A DNA stretch of 64,000 nucleotides from Pseudomonadota bacterium. Its GTDB lineage: Bacteria > Bdellovibrionota > Bacteriovoracia > Bacteriovoracales > Bacteriovoracaceae. This document shows, one piece after another, positions 28,071 to 36,617 of the stretch (position 1 is its first letter; each line of letters opens with the position of its first letter). The position numbers were made by a program, and so were the translations under genes. The stretch spans positions 372,001 to 436,000 of the forward strand of contig JAIYBW010000001.1 in the NCBI GenBank assembly GCA_027488375.1, read 5' to 3'. Below the pieces are notes generated by a model, which saw only the letters and a list, made by a program, of their open reading frames with translations, searched no databases and was not told the DNA's origin.

Positions 28071-29099
28071 TTATTGAATAAGCTCATCTATCAGCTTTTT
28101 AATTTCAATATCTTTTTCTTTAATTTCAGTTCCAGCTTCTTCTTGCTCTTGTTCAGATTGAACAATTTGAATATGTGAAAAAGCTGAGAGTAATGTCTTT
28201 TCTAGTTTTTTCTCTAGATTGATACTTGCAAGAAATTTGCGGGCCTTGAGCGAAGCCTCAAGATATTTGATGGCTTGATTTTTAGTAGATTCATTGGTCG
28301 TTGATAAAACTTCAGGAATTTGGATTGAACCAAGTTTTCCCGCTGTTATTTTAAAAATAGCGGCCTTTATTTTTTGCCCTAAATTCATTTCTCTTTTGTC
28401 AGTAAGATTTTTAAGAGCAAGAGCGGCAATCATGTCCACACGGGCCTTAATAAGCTCAGTCATGATTTCTTTATTAATACCACTCATGAGAATTTCTTCA
28501 AATTCATTGAGGGCCATACCTTGGTTATCCTTACGGAGAGCTTCCTTCACAATATCATAAAATGATAACAGCTTTACAGTTGGTCTAGCACTTACCAACT
28601 CTTCTTGGAAGTGATGGTTCATGTGCATGGTGGCCGCCAGGGCATAAAAAGCCATTTCATCATTATGTTTTTTGCCAGAATTGACTGGGCTCATCTTATT
28701 CGGTTTTATCTTAGAATAAAGATCAGATGCTCTTCTCGTAAATTCATTAACACCGTCAAGGATTAGGTCTTCACGCGTTTTATTGTCATCAAATTGAACT
28801 TGATCAGACCACAGTTGGTATTCAAAAGATTTAAAATAAACTGCAGCGGCGGCAATCTTTGAGCCAAAGTCTTCATCTTTTGATTTTAATATAATGAATT
28901 TTTTATTTCGCGTATCTTCTGCTTCTTTTGATCGGATCTGCTGATACATTACTGTCGTTGTTTCTTTCATATCATCAGTCGTTGTTGACATGAGTTCAGT
29001 GGTTGATTTCATTTCATTCATATTTTTTTCGACTTCATGAACTTTTGAACATGAGACGGTGAAGGCGAGTGTTGCCAATACGAGTAAAGAATATTTCAT
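28071..29099 (-). CDS. Hypothetical lipoprotein
   Basis: Lipobox-like 'LAFTVSCSK'; helical, charged mature part; good RBS. Confidence 0.7.
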   Translation of the reverse strand: MKYSLLVLATLAFTVSCSKVHEVEKNMNEMKSTTELMSTTTDDMKETTTVMYQQIRSKEAEDTRNKKFIILKSKDEDFGSKIAAAAVYFKSFEYQLWSDQVQFDDNKTREDLILDGVNEFTRRASDLYSKIKPNKMSPVNSGKKHNDEMAFYALAATMHMNHHFQEELVSARPTVKLLSFYDIVKEALRKDNQGMALNEFEEILMSGINKEIMTELIKARVDMIAALALKNLTDKREMNLGQKIKAAIFKITAGKLGSIQIPEVLSTTNESTKNQAIKYLEASLKARKFLASINLEKKLEKTLLSAFSHIQIVQSEQEQEEAGTEIKEKDIEIKKLIDELIQ

Positions 29100-29412
29100 T
29101 AAGACTCCTAGTTATTCCTAGGATCCTAGCTCTTTTCCTGTTTTCTTTGGGTGACCATTGAAAAAAGGTAGAGGGCCGTTAAAACTTTTTACATTTATAA
29201 ATTGTAGATTTTTCCGTTTTGACGGTATTTGAGGATTTTTACCTTCATAAAGCTTGGATTTATTCCTCCTCTTTTATCAATCTTCTTAAAGATTTCAAGA
29301 TAATGAGGTTCATAACGACCGGTTATTTTATAATCTTCGTAGAGAGATTTTAACCGGCCTGGTCCAGGAGATAATGAGAAAAAGGATGGCAAAGATGAAA
29401 TGGAATCTGATC

Positions 29413-29448
29413 ATGACTAAATTCTTCAAAAAAATTTAGTCATTTTTT
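29413..29448 (+). terminator. Intrinsic terminator on + strand: ATGACTAAATT-N9-AATTTAGTCAT-TTTTT
   Basis: Perfect 11-bp stem with T run on + strand only. Confidence 0.7.
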
Positions 29449-29673
29449 ACCCCTTGGGTCTTGAAGGAGCTAGGCTTTTTGAAAAATGTATAGACTTAAG
29501 TCCTTAAAATTATTTAGTCTTTCCTGAAGGGTCTTATGGCAATTTCCGAATGAGATAAAGACTTGGACTAAGTCGAAGCTCTGTGCTAAGTTCCCGAAGA
29601 CATTCATTTTATATATTTCATTCTTGCTCATGGCGCTAATGTCCATGGGCTTAATTATAACCCTGGAGGAAAT

Positions 29674-30285
29674 ATGATCTACGAAACGGCATTTGTCGTT
29701 CGCCCAGACGCATCCGAAGAAGTTGTAGCTTCTATTAAAAATTCCCTTTCGGAAACTTTTAAAGAGTTCGGTGCAGAAGTTCTAGTAAACGATTCATGGG
29801 GAGTAAAATCTTTTGCTCAACCAACTGAATCTGGCCTTAAAAAAGGTGCTTATCACTATTTCATGTATAAAGGTGCTGGTAACCTTAATGCTGAAATTGA
29901 GCGTAAGTTCCGTATTAACGAAAATCTTGTTCGTCATATGATCATCAAGCTCGGTAACGACAAAGATCAGGCAACTATCGTTAAAAATTACAAGAACCCA
30001 AATCACACTCAAGCTGCTCAAATCGATGATGAGTTCGCAGGTGGCGAAGAAAAAGACAAGAAAATGCACTCAAAGCGTAAATCTTGTTGGTTTTCTGCTT
30101 CTAAAACTTCACCTGATTGGAAAGATCCAAAATCTTATTCATGGTTAGTTAATGAATTCGGTAAGATTTCTCCAGCTCGTATTACTGGTCTAACTCCAAC
30201 TTTTCAGCGTCGTGCAAACGAAGCTATTAAGCGTGGCCGTAATATGCTTCTTATCAGCTATCAATCAAACGACATCGCTCGTTAA
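29674..30285 (+). CDS. rpsF-rpsR: Fused ribosomal protein S6-S18 (single ORF)
   Basis: N-term 'YETAFVVRPDASEEVV...RINENLVRHMIIKL' is S6; C-term 'KRKSCWFSASK...YSWLVNEFGKISPARITGLTPTFQRRANEAIKRGRNMLLISY' is S18; no stop between them; followed by DUF2232 gene and rplI. Confidence 0.92.
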   Translation: MIYETAFVVRPDASEEVVASIKNSLSETFKEFGAEVLVNDSWGVKSFAQPTESGLKKGAYHYFMYKGAGNLNAEIERKFRINENLVRHMIIKLGNDKDQATIVKNYKNPNHTQAAQIDDEFAGGEEKDKKMHSKRKSCWFSASKTSPDWKDPKSYSWLVNEFGKISPARITGLTPTFQRRANEAIKRGRNMLLISYQSNDIAR

Positions 30286-30295
30286 TTGGTAAGGT

Positions 30296-31276
30296 ATGAA
30301 CGCTGAGGTTATGCAAACTCCAACACTGTCAAATAGTAGATTGGCCCTCTTAGGGGTCTCGTCTGTTATTTTGTGCGTGAGTTTCATTATGTCGGTGTTT
30401 GCCCCGTTTCCGCTGGCCCTTGCTTTTATCCTTTATGGAAGAGTAAAAGGTTTTTTAACTGGTTTAGCAGGCCTTGTATTGAGTTTTATCTTTGCAAGTT
30501 TTGTTTATCAGGATCTGACTCTATTTGGTTTCTATGTTGGTGTTTTTATTTTTGGTTATGCGATTGCTGAAATTGTCATCAGGGGATTTTCTCCAGTCAA
30601 AGGGCTTGTTGCTTTTGGAATGACATTCATTTTACTCATGAGCTTTGGCTTTATGGGAATTGTTAAATCAGAGAACTCAACAGTGGAGCAGTTTGTTTTA
30701 AAACAAATAGAGAAAAGTTCGGATAAAATAGCTGAGCAGAAAAAAATAATTGAGGCAAGTTCGGAAGAGAACACAACTGAGATTCTCAATCTTTTAGATC
30801 GTCCAGATTTAATTGCTCGTGAGATGATCGCTTCACTTCCAGGCTATTTCTTCATTGGTGTTTTTTTAATGCTTTGGTTTAATATGTTTCTAGCGCTTAA
30901 AAGTCGTAGGCTTTTGTTTGCAGGGACTGATTATCCTTATTCAGAAAAAAATCTTCTGAATTTTAAAGTTCCATTCGGTTTTGTACCCTTGCTAGCCTTG
31001 GGTCTCATTATGGCCGTTTGGGGTGATAAATCGGGGATACCTTATTCTGAGGTTTGGGGATACACGATCGTTAAATGTCTTGGGATTTTTTATTTCTTCC
31101 AAGGTTTTGGCGTTTTTAGTGATCTTTTAAATTTCCTTGGAATCATGGGGTTTTTTAGAACGATTATTGTGATGATGGTTATTTTTATGGCCAACTACTT
31201 GATCGCAGCGGCCGGCTTGTTTGATAATTGGTTTGATTTTAGAAAGTATTTTGTTAAGTCAAAAATTGAAGATTAA
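30296..31276 (+). CDS. DUF2232/YybS-like membrane protein
   Basis: Multi-TM protein between S18 and L9, as in several other bacteria. Confidence 0.7.
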   Translation: MNAEVMQTPTLSNSRLALLGVSSVILCVSFIMSVFAPFPLALAFILYGRVKGFLTGLAGLVLSFIFASFVYQDLTLFGFYVGVFIFGYAIAEIVIRGFSPVKGLVAFGMTFILLMSFGFMGIVKSENSTVEQFVLKQIEKSSDKIAEQKKIIEASSEENTTEILNLLDRPDLIAREMIASLPGYFFIGVFLMLWFNMFLALKSRRLLFAGTDYPYSEKNLLNFKVPFGFVPLLALGLIMAVWGDKSGIPYSEVWGYTIVKCLGIFYFFQGFGVFSDLLNFLGIMGFFRTIIVMMVIFMANYLIAAAGLFDNWFDFRKYFVKSKIED

Positions 31277-31294
31277 GATTTTAAGGAGTCAAAT

Positions 31295-31867
31295 ATGAAA
31301 GTTATTCTCATTGAGAAGGTAAAAACTCTTGGAACAATCGGAGAAATCGTGAATGTTTCAGCTGGTTTTGCTCGTAATTATCTCTACCCAAATAAACTTG
31401 CGATTCTTGCTGATGAAAAGAACTCTAATGTTCTTAAAGATAAGCAAAAAGCTCTCGCTAAAAAAATTGATGCTGAGAAAAATGCTGCTCTTGCTGTTAA
31501 GAAAAAGCTTGAAGGTATTACTGTTGAATTGATCAAGAAAGTTGGTGCTAACGGACGCCTTTTTGGTGCTGTTACATCGACTGAAATTGCTAAAGAACTT
31601 GAAAAAGCTGGCGTAATGATCGAGCGTCGTCTTCTTTCATTTGATGGTTCTATTAAGTCTCTTGGAACATATGAAGTTAAAGCAAAACTTTTTAATGATG
31701 TTGTTGCAACATTCAATTTAAAAGTGGCGATTGATGCTGCTATGGCCGAAGAACTTAAAAAGCAACAAGCTGAAGCTCAGAAAAGAAATGCTGAGAAAAA
31801 AGCAAAAGCTGAAGCTGCTAAAGCTGCTGCTGCTGCAGAAGCTGAAGCCGCTGCAAACGCTGAGTAA
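31295..31867 (+). CDS. rplI: 50S ribosomal protein L9
   Basis: 'MKVILIEKVKTLGTIGEIVNVSAGFARNYLYPNKLA'. Confidence 0.97.
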   Translation: MKVILIEKVKTLGTIGEIVNVSAGFARNYLYPNKLAILADEKNSNVLKDKQKALAKKIDAEKNAALAVKKKLEGITVELIKKVGANGRLFGAVTSTEIAKELEKAGVMIERRLLSFDGSIKSLGTYEVKAKLFNDVVATFNLKVAIDAAMAEELKKQQAEAQKRNAEKKAKAEAAKAAAAAEAEAAANAE

Positions 31868-31879
31868 TTTTTTGTTTTC

Positions 31880-31917
31880 AATGGTCTGGGGGAGGGAAAC
31901 CTTCTTCAGACCATTTT
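31880..31917 (+). terminator. Strong hairpin (16 pairs counting G-U, GAAA loop) with short T run between rplI and dnaB
   Basis: AATGGTCTGGGGGAGG-GAAA-CCTTCTTCAGACCATT followed by TT. Confidence 0.55.
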
Positions 31918-31950
31918 AAAGACCTCGATTCCGTTTTGGAGATTCCCTCA

Positions 31951-33297
31951 ATGGCCGTCCAAGAAAATAAAAATGAACTTCCCCATGATCTTGGAGCTGA
32001 AAAAGCCCTTCTTGGATGTCTTCTCATTGATGGCCAATCATTTGATGAAATTTCAGATGTCGGTTTAACCAAGGATGATTTTTTTCATCCTCAATATGCA
32101 ATTATTTATGAATCCCTCAAAGATCTTCATCTTGAATCTCGTCCAATAGATATTGTCACTGTTTGCTCAAAATTAAATGATCATGGAAAACTAGAAAAAG
32201 TTGGTGGTCAATCAGCTTTGGTAAGCATATGTGATGAAATAGGGTCCTCTGCTAATGTTGAACATTATGCCCGAATTATTAAGCAGAAAGGTGTTTTAAG
32301 AGACGTTGTTCGGACGGCAACGAGAGTCATGCAAACAGGGACTAATTTCTCTGGAGATGTAGAGGCTTTTTTAGCAGAAGTTGAAGCTAGTTTTTTTAAA
32401 CTTACGGCCCAGTCAAAAAATAATAAGATGATCTCTTTAAAGGAAGCTCTTTATGAGAACCTTAAGGAATTAGAAAGACCTGCAAGAGCAAAAGGTGAAA
32501 TCACTGGTGTGTCCACAGGCTTTAATTCAATCGATGTCAGACTGCTTGGTTTACAACCTGGTCAATTGGTTATCATGGCCGCTCGACCTGGTATGGGTAA
32601 AACAGCTCTTGCTTTAAATTGGGCCGTGGCAGCTGCAAAGCAAACAAATCAAGCCGTTGCTGTATTTTCCTATGAGATGATGTACGCAGAATTATCGATG
32701 CGTTTACTTGCCTCAGAAGCTTGCGTTGATTCCCGTAAACTTAAGACAAAAGATTTTAATGAGATGGATCTTCGGGCCATTTCAGGTGCTATTCAAAAAT
32801 TATCTAATTTAAAACTTTATATCAATGATAATGGTTCAACCAACTTGATTGATATTCGTTCATACTGTCGAAAATTAAAAGCTGAGCAGGGTCTTGCCAT
32901 GATCATTATTGATTACTTGCAGCTCATGCCGATGCACGTAAAAAAACAAAACCGTGAGCAAGAAATTGCTGAACTTTCTCGTGGCCTTAAAATGATGGCC
33001 AGTGAGCTTGGTATACCAGTGGTCGCACTTTCTCAGTTGAACCGTTCTGCTGCTGCCCGTACTGACAGACGTCCCCAGCTCCAAGATCTTCGAGAGTCTG
33101 GTTCACTTGAGCAGGATGCTAACATTGTTGTCCTGATTCATCGTGAGGATTACTACGATGCTAATACTCCGAAGAAAGGTGTTGCAGAAGTTATCATCGC
33201 TAAGAATAGAAATGGTGAACCCGGGACAGTTGAACTTTCTTGGATAGGCTCTCAGACTAAATTTGCTGAGCTTGAGAATAATAGATCCGAGAGCTAA
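31951..33297 (+). CDS. dnaB: Replicative DNA helicase DnaB
   Basis: 'PHDLGAEKALLGCLLID', 'MAARPGMGKTALALN', 'LRESGSLEQDANIVVLIHREDYY'; ATG at 31951 preferred. Confidence 0.96.
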   Translation: MAVQENKNELPHDLGAEKALLGCLLIDGQSFDEISDVGLTKDDFFHPQYAIIYESLKDLHLESRPIDIVTVCSKLNDHGKLEKVGGQSALVSICDEIGSSANVEHYARIIKQKGVLRDVVRTATRVMQTGTNFSGDVEAFLAEVEASFFKLTAQSKNNKMISLKEALYENLKELERPARAKGEITGVSTGFNSIDVRLLGLQPGQLVIMAARPGMGKTALALNWAVAAAKQTNQAVAVFSYEMMYAELSMRLLASEACVDSRKLKTKDFNEMDLRAISGAIQKLSNLKLYINDNGSTNLIDIRSYCRKLKAEQGLAMIIIDYLQLMPMHVKKQNREQEIAELSRGLKMMASELGIPVVALSQLNRSAAARTDRRPQLQDLRESGSLEQDANIVVLIHREDYYDANTPKKGVAEVIIAKNRNGEPGTVELSWIGSQTKFAELENNRSES

Positions 33298-33299
33298 GG

Positions 33300-34457
33300 G
33301 TGATTTTTTCTCGCTTCAAATTAAATCCAGAACTTTTTCTAGAACTTGAAAATCCTATTCGTGCCTATATCTATTATCGTGATAGACGTTTTAATATTCT
33401 TACTGGATTCCCAGAGGCTTATTCAATTCAAGATCTCTGCTCAGAACTTTCTCAAATTCAGTTAGACAGTAATTTTAAGCTCCCTAAGGTTTATCATTTT
33501 TACTATGAGTTTGGTTTTGTTCACATGGGGCTTGAGCATCTTATTGATAGAGATGCTCCACTCGTTGTTGAAATTGAATATAGTCAGCAAAAAAAAGTTC
33601 GACCTAGGAAAAGTTCCTTGAAAAAAATTGAACTCAAGTCTTTAGAAAGACCAAGTTGGTCTGAGTACAAGGAAAATTTTCATTTGGTTCAAGAGCAATT
33701 AATACTTGGTAATTGCTATCAGCTTAATCTCACTTATCCTTTTGATTTTTATACGGATGAGAGTTTACATCCAAAAGATATTGCGGATTATTTTTTCAGT
33801 CAAAAAACCTTAGGTGCTTATGCCCATGCAACTTATCTTGGTCAGGAAATGATTTTAAGTAATTCGCCTGAATGTCTTTTTCAATATCGATCTAAAGAGA
33901 TTTTCACGATGCCGATCAAGGGTACAAAAAAATATTCAGGTACAAACTGGAGAAAAGTTTGGCAAGGAATGATTGATGATCCAAAAGAGTCCGCTGAATT
34001 AATCATGATTACCGACTTGCTTAAGAATGATCTTAATCGTCTTGAGCGGGCCCGTGCAAAAGTCATAAAGCTAAAAGCTCCTTTATTTGCCCCAGGAATC
34101 ATTCATCAATATTCTTTGATTTCATTACAGCTCGATCATTCCGTGAGCCTGCTAAAGGTCATGCAGTCACTCTTTCCAGGCGGCAGCATCACGGGGGCCC
34201 CTAAAAAGAAAGTGATGTCCCTTATTTCTTCATTTGAGCGCTATCAACGTGGTGCTTACTGCGGATCAACTTTGCTTTGCATTAATAAGAGGAAGTCGGC
34301 CAGTATTAATATTCGAACCGCCCTGATCGATTTTGAGCATAAGGTTTGGAGATATGGCGCCGGAGGAGGGATAACACTTCTTTCTAAGGCCCATGAGGAA
34401 TTTCAAGAGATGGAGCTTAAAGTAAGCAGCTTTACATCACTTTTCAGCAAAATCTAA
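33300..34457 (+). CDS. pabB: Aminodeoxychorismate synthase component I-like (chorismate-binding)
   Basis: 'MPIKGTKK', 'MITDLLKNDLNRL', 'LFPGGSITGAPKKKVM'; GTG start. Confidence 0.88.
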   Translation: MIFSRFKLNPELFLELENPIRAYIYYRDRRFNILTGFPEAYSIQDLCSELSQIQLDSNFKLPKVYHFYYEFGFVHMGLEHLIDRDAPLVVEIEYSQQKKVRPRKSSLKKIELKSLERPSWSEYKENFHLVQEQLILGNCYQLNLTYPFDFYTDESLHPKDIADYFFSQKTLGAYAHATYLGQEMILSNSPECLFQYRSKEIFTMPIKGTKKYSGTNWRKVWQGMIDDPKESAELIMITDLLKNDLNRLERARAKVIKLKAPLFAPGIIHQYSLISLQLDHSVSLLKVMQSLFPGGSITGAPKKKVMSLISSFERYQRGAYCGSTLLCINKRKSASINIRTALIDFEHKVWRYGAGGGITLLSKAHEEFQEMELKVSSFTSLFSKI

Positions 34458-34502
34458 CATCATCTTCTCTGACTGAAAGATCTGGAAAAATTTAATAATC
34501 CT

Positions 34503-34522
34503 GACTATTTGTAGTCTTTTTT
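34503..34522 (+). terminator. Weak candidate terminator GACTAtttgTAGTC-TTTTTT
   Basis: 5-bp stem plus T6 after pabB. Confidence 0.4.
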
Positions 34523-34649
34523 GATCAGAAGTCTAACATAAACTTACAGATGAGAGTCCATCGGTTGACTTTCTTTTTGGCCAATCGATATGCTGTGAGC
34601 AACTTATCACTCTAAGGATTTGAGTGATTGATGATTCAAGGAGTTTAGA

Positions 34650-34865
34650 ATGATGTCACAAGATCTGGGCATTAAAGGCTTAGAAGTAGAAAAAGCGAAA
34701 GTAAGTCTTGAGGCACTGGCCAAAATGACTGGCTTCCCAGTTGAAATGATCAAGGAAGAGATCTTTTCCGGGCAAAACGATCAGGAAATTTCCCTGGAAG
34801 AACTCCGTTCGGCCATGCTAAATTATATCGACTCAACTATGTTACTTGTTGGGGATGATAAGTAA
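34650..34865 (+). CDS. Small hypothetical protein (71 aa)
   Basis: AAGGAG RBS and strong downstream terminator. Confidence 0.6.
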   Translation: MMSQDLGIKGLEVEKAKVSLEALAKMTGFPVEMIKEEIFSGQNDQEISLEELRSAMLNYIDSTMLLVGDDK

Positions 34866-34887
34866 TTTTCCACCCCTCCAAATATAA

Positions 34888-34915
34888 AACCAGGTCTTTG
34901 ACCTGGTTTTTTTTT
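34888..34915 (+). terminator. Rho-independent terminator AACCAGGTCtttGACCTGGTT-T run
   Basis: Perfect 9-bp stem with T run. Confidence 0.9.
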
Positions 34916-35046
34916 GCCTTAAATTTTTACTTACTGAACCATCCTGGTCAGACTTTCGCTTTCAATCATTTCAAGAGCATCACTTAAGTTCCTTTTCTAG
35001 ATTCCGATACTTACAGCATAGTGAATTTTTATTGCTGAAGGTGTTT

Positions 35047-35811
35047 ATGGATATTTCTACAGTCGCAGGATTAGCACTCGCAACATTAGCGATCTTAGGT
35101 TCGATTCTTTATGGTTCTCCACTCTCAATTTTTATTGATGTACCCTCGGTGGTGGTGGTGATCGGTGGAGTTATCGCAACTACACTCATTAAATGGCCGA
35201 TGGAGAATGTGAAAGCTCTTGCTTCTTATTACATGAAATCAATTTTTTCTACTCCTTCTGATCCTAAAGCGATGATTGAAGAAATTCAAAAACTAGCTGA
35301 GACAGCTCGAAGAGAATCGGTTTTTGCTCTGGAGAAAGTTCCTGTAGAAGATAAGTTTTTGAAAAAAGCAGTGACTCTCGCAGCCGATAACCGTCCACCT
35401 GAAGTTATTACATCTATTTTAAGTTTAGAAATTGCAGCGATGGAAGATCGTCACACAAAAGGTGTGGATGTTCTTGAAGGTATGGGCGCGGATGGTCCGG
35501 CCTTCGGAATGATCGGAACTCTAATTGGTCTCGTGCAGATGCTTCAAAACATGTCAGACCCTTCATCGATTGGTCCGGCGATGGCCGTTGCACTCTTAAC
35601 GACATTTTACGGTGCAGTTATTGCGAACGTATTTACCATTCCTGTTGCGGCAAAACTCAAACAGCGTTCAAAACAAGAAGCGACAAAAATGAATATTATT
35701 GTTGCTGGTGTGCTCGGGATTGTGGCCGGTGAGAACCCACGCGTGATTAGAGAGAAACTAGATTCGTTCCTAGCGCCTAAAGACCGTCTTGTGGAAGAGA
35801 AAAAGGAGTAA
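35047..35811 (+). CDS. motA: Flagellar motor stator protein MotA
   Basis: 'VPSVVVVIGGVIATTLI', 'EGMGADGPAFGMIGTLIGLVQML', followed by motB. Confidence 0.9.
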   Translation: MDISTVAGLALATLAILGSILYGSPLSIFIDVPSVVVVIGGVIATTLIKWPMENVKALASYYMKSIFSTPSDPKAMIEEIQKLAETARRESVFALEKVPVEDKFLKKAVTLAADNRPPEVITSILSLEIAAMEDRHTKGVDVLEGMGADGPAFGMIGTLIGLVQMLQNMSDPSSIGPAMAVALLTTFYGAVIANVFTIPVAAKLKQRSKQEATKMNIIVAGVLGIVAGENPRVIREKLDSFLAPKDRLVEEKKE

Positions 35812-35814
35812 GCC

Positions 35815-36612
35815 GTGGCAGATGCTCCAAAGTGCCCTCCTTGTAAACCGGGGGCCCCAGGTTGGCTGGCGACATTCTCAGATCTTTGTACACTTCTTCT
35901 CACATTCTTTATTCTTCTTTTATCGTTTGCCAAAACAGAGACTGCAAAATATGAAGCGGCCATTGGCTCTTTAAGAAATGCTTTCGGAGGAAACGTTCTT
36001 AAAGCAGGTGAGGTTTTAAGACCGGGTAAATCACCTAATGATGCTCCAACAATGATTGATGCTGAATCACCCGCCAAGCCATTTCCGATAGAATTTTTAA
36101 CTTCTGAAGGTCTTCTTGATAAGCACGAAGTGAATAGAGAATCAGATGCCCAACTCAATCAGCTTAAAAAAATGTTGGCGGAAAATGAACTGGGTGAATC
36201 AGCAACGGTCTATGAAATGCCAGAAAGTATTAATGTCCGCATGAAGGACAAGATCTACTTTCGACAAGGTTCAACAGGAATTGATGACATCAATATTCAA
36301 GTTTTTGAGCGCCTCATTAAGATGCTGAGAGAGAATACTTGGCATGTCATGATTGAGGGGCATGCTGAGGCTGGAGAAGTGTCTGCAAAAGATAAATCTA
36401 CTGATGCTTATATGCTTTCATCTCAACGTGCACTGGCCGTTGCGAAATCCCTTATTCAGCGGGGGGTATCTCCGGATCGCATCACAATTGTTTTCTATGG
36501 AGACTCAAGACCTCAACAGAAAGTGAATGATAAAATTTCTGATCGTCGAGTTGAGTTCCTCGTCAAAAAGATAGATTTAAGATCAGAGGGGAAAAAAGTT
36601 GAAGCTCAGTAA
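35815..36612 (+). CDS. motB: Flagellar motor protein MotB with OmpA-like domain
   Basis: 'GWLATFSDLCTLLLTFFILLLSF', 'IEGHAEAG...SSQRALAVAKSLIQRGVSPDRI'. Confidence 0.92.
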   Translation: MADAPKCPPCKPGAPGWLATFSDLCTLLLTFFILLLSFAKTETAKYEAAIGSLRNAFGGNVLKAGEVLRPGKSPNDAPTMIDAESPAKPFPIEFLTSEGLLDKHEVNRESDAQLNQLKKMLAENELGESATVYEMPESINVRMKDKIYFRQGSTGIDDINIQVFERLIKMLRENTWHVMIEGHAEAGEVSAKDKSTDAYMLSSQRALAVAKSLIQRGVSPDRITIVFYGDSRPQQKVNDKISDRRVEFLVKKIDLRSEGKKVEAQ

Positions 36613-36617
36613 ATAAA

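Noticed and set aside
29195-29392. 65-codon minus-strand ORF before the S6-S18 gene
   Set aside because: TTG start without a convincing RBS and no recognisable family; it overlaps the + strand small ORF and terminator region. Not supported enough to call, though the protein-like composition leaves some doubt.
31384-31716. Minus-strand ORF antisense to rplI (110 aa)
   Set aside because: Shadow ORF; the + strand encodes clear L9.
34606-34628. ATCACTC-taaggattt-GAGTGAT hairpin before the 71-aa ORF
   Set aside because: Perfect 7-bp stem, but short and a single instance in AT-rich intergenic DNA; a possible regulatory hairpin I cannot support further.
35607-36158. 183-aa minus-strand ORF across motA/motB
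   Set aside because: Antisense to two clearly conserved genes; composition typical of shadow ORF.
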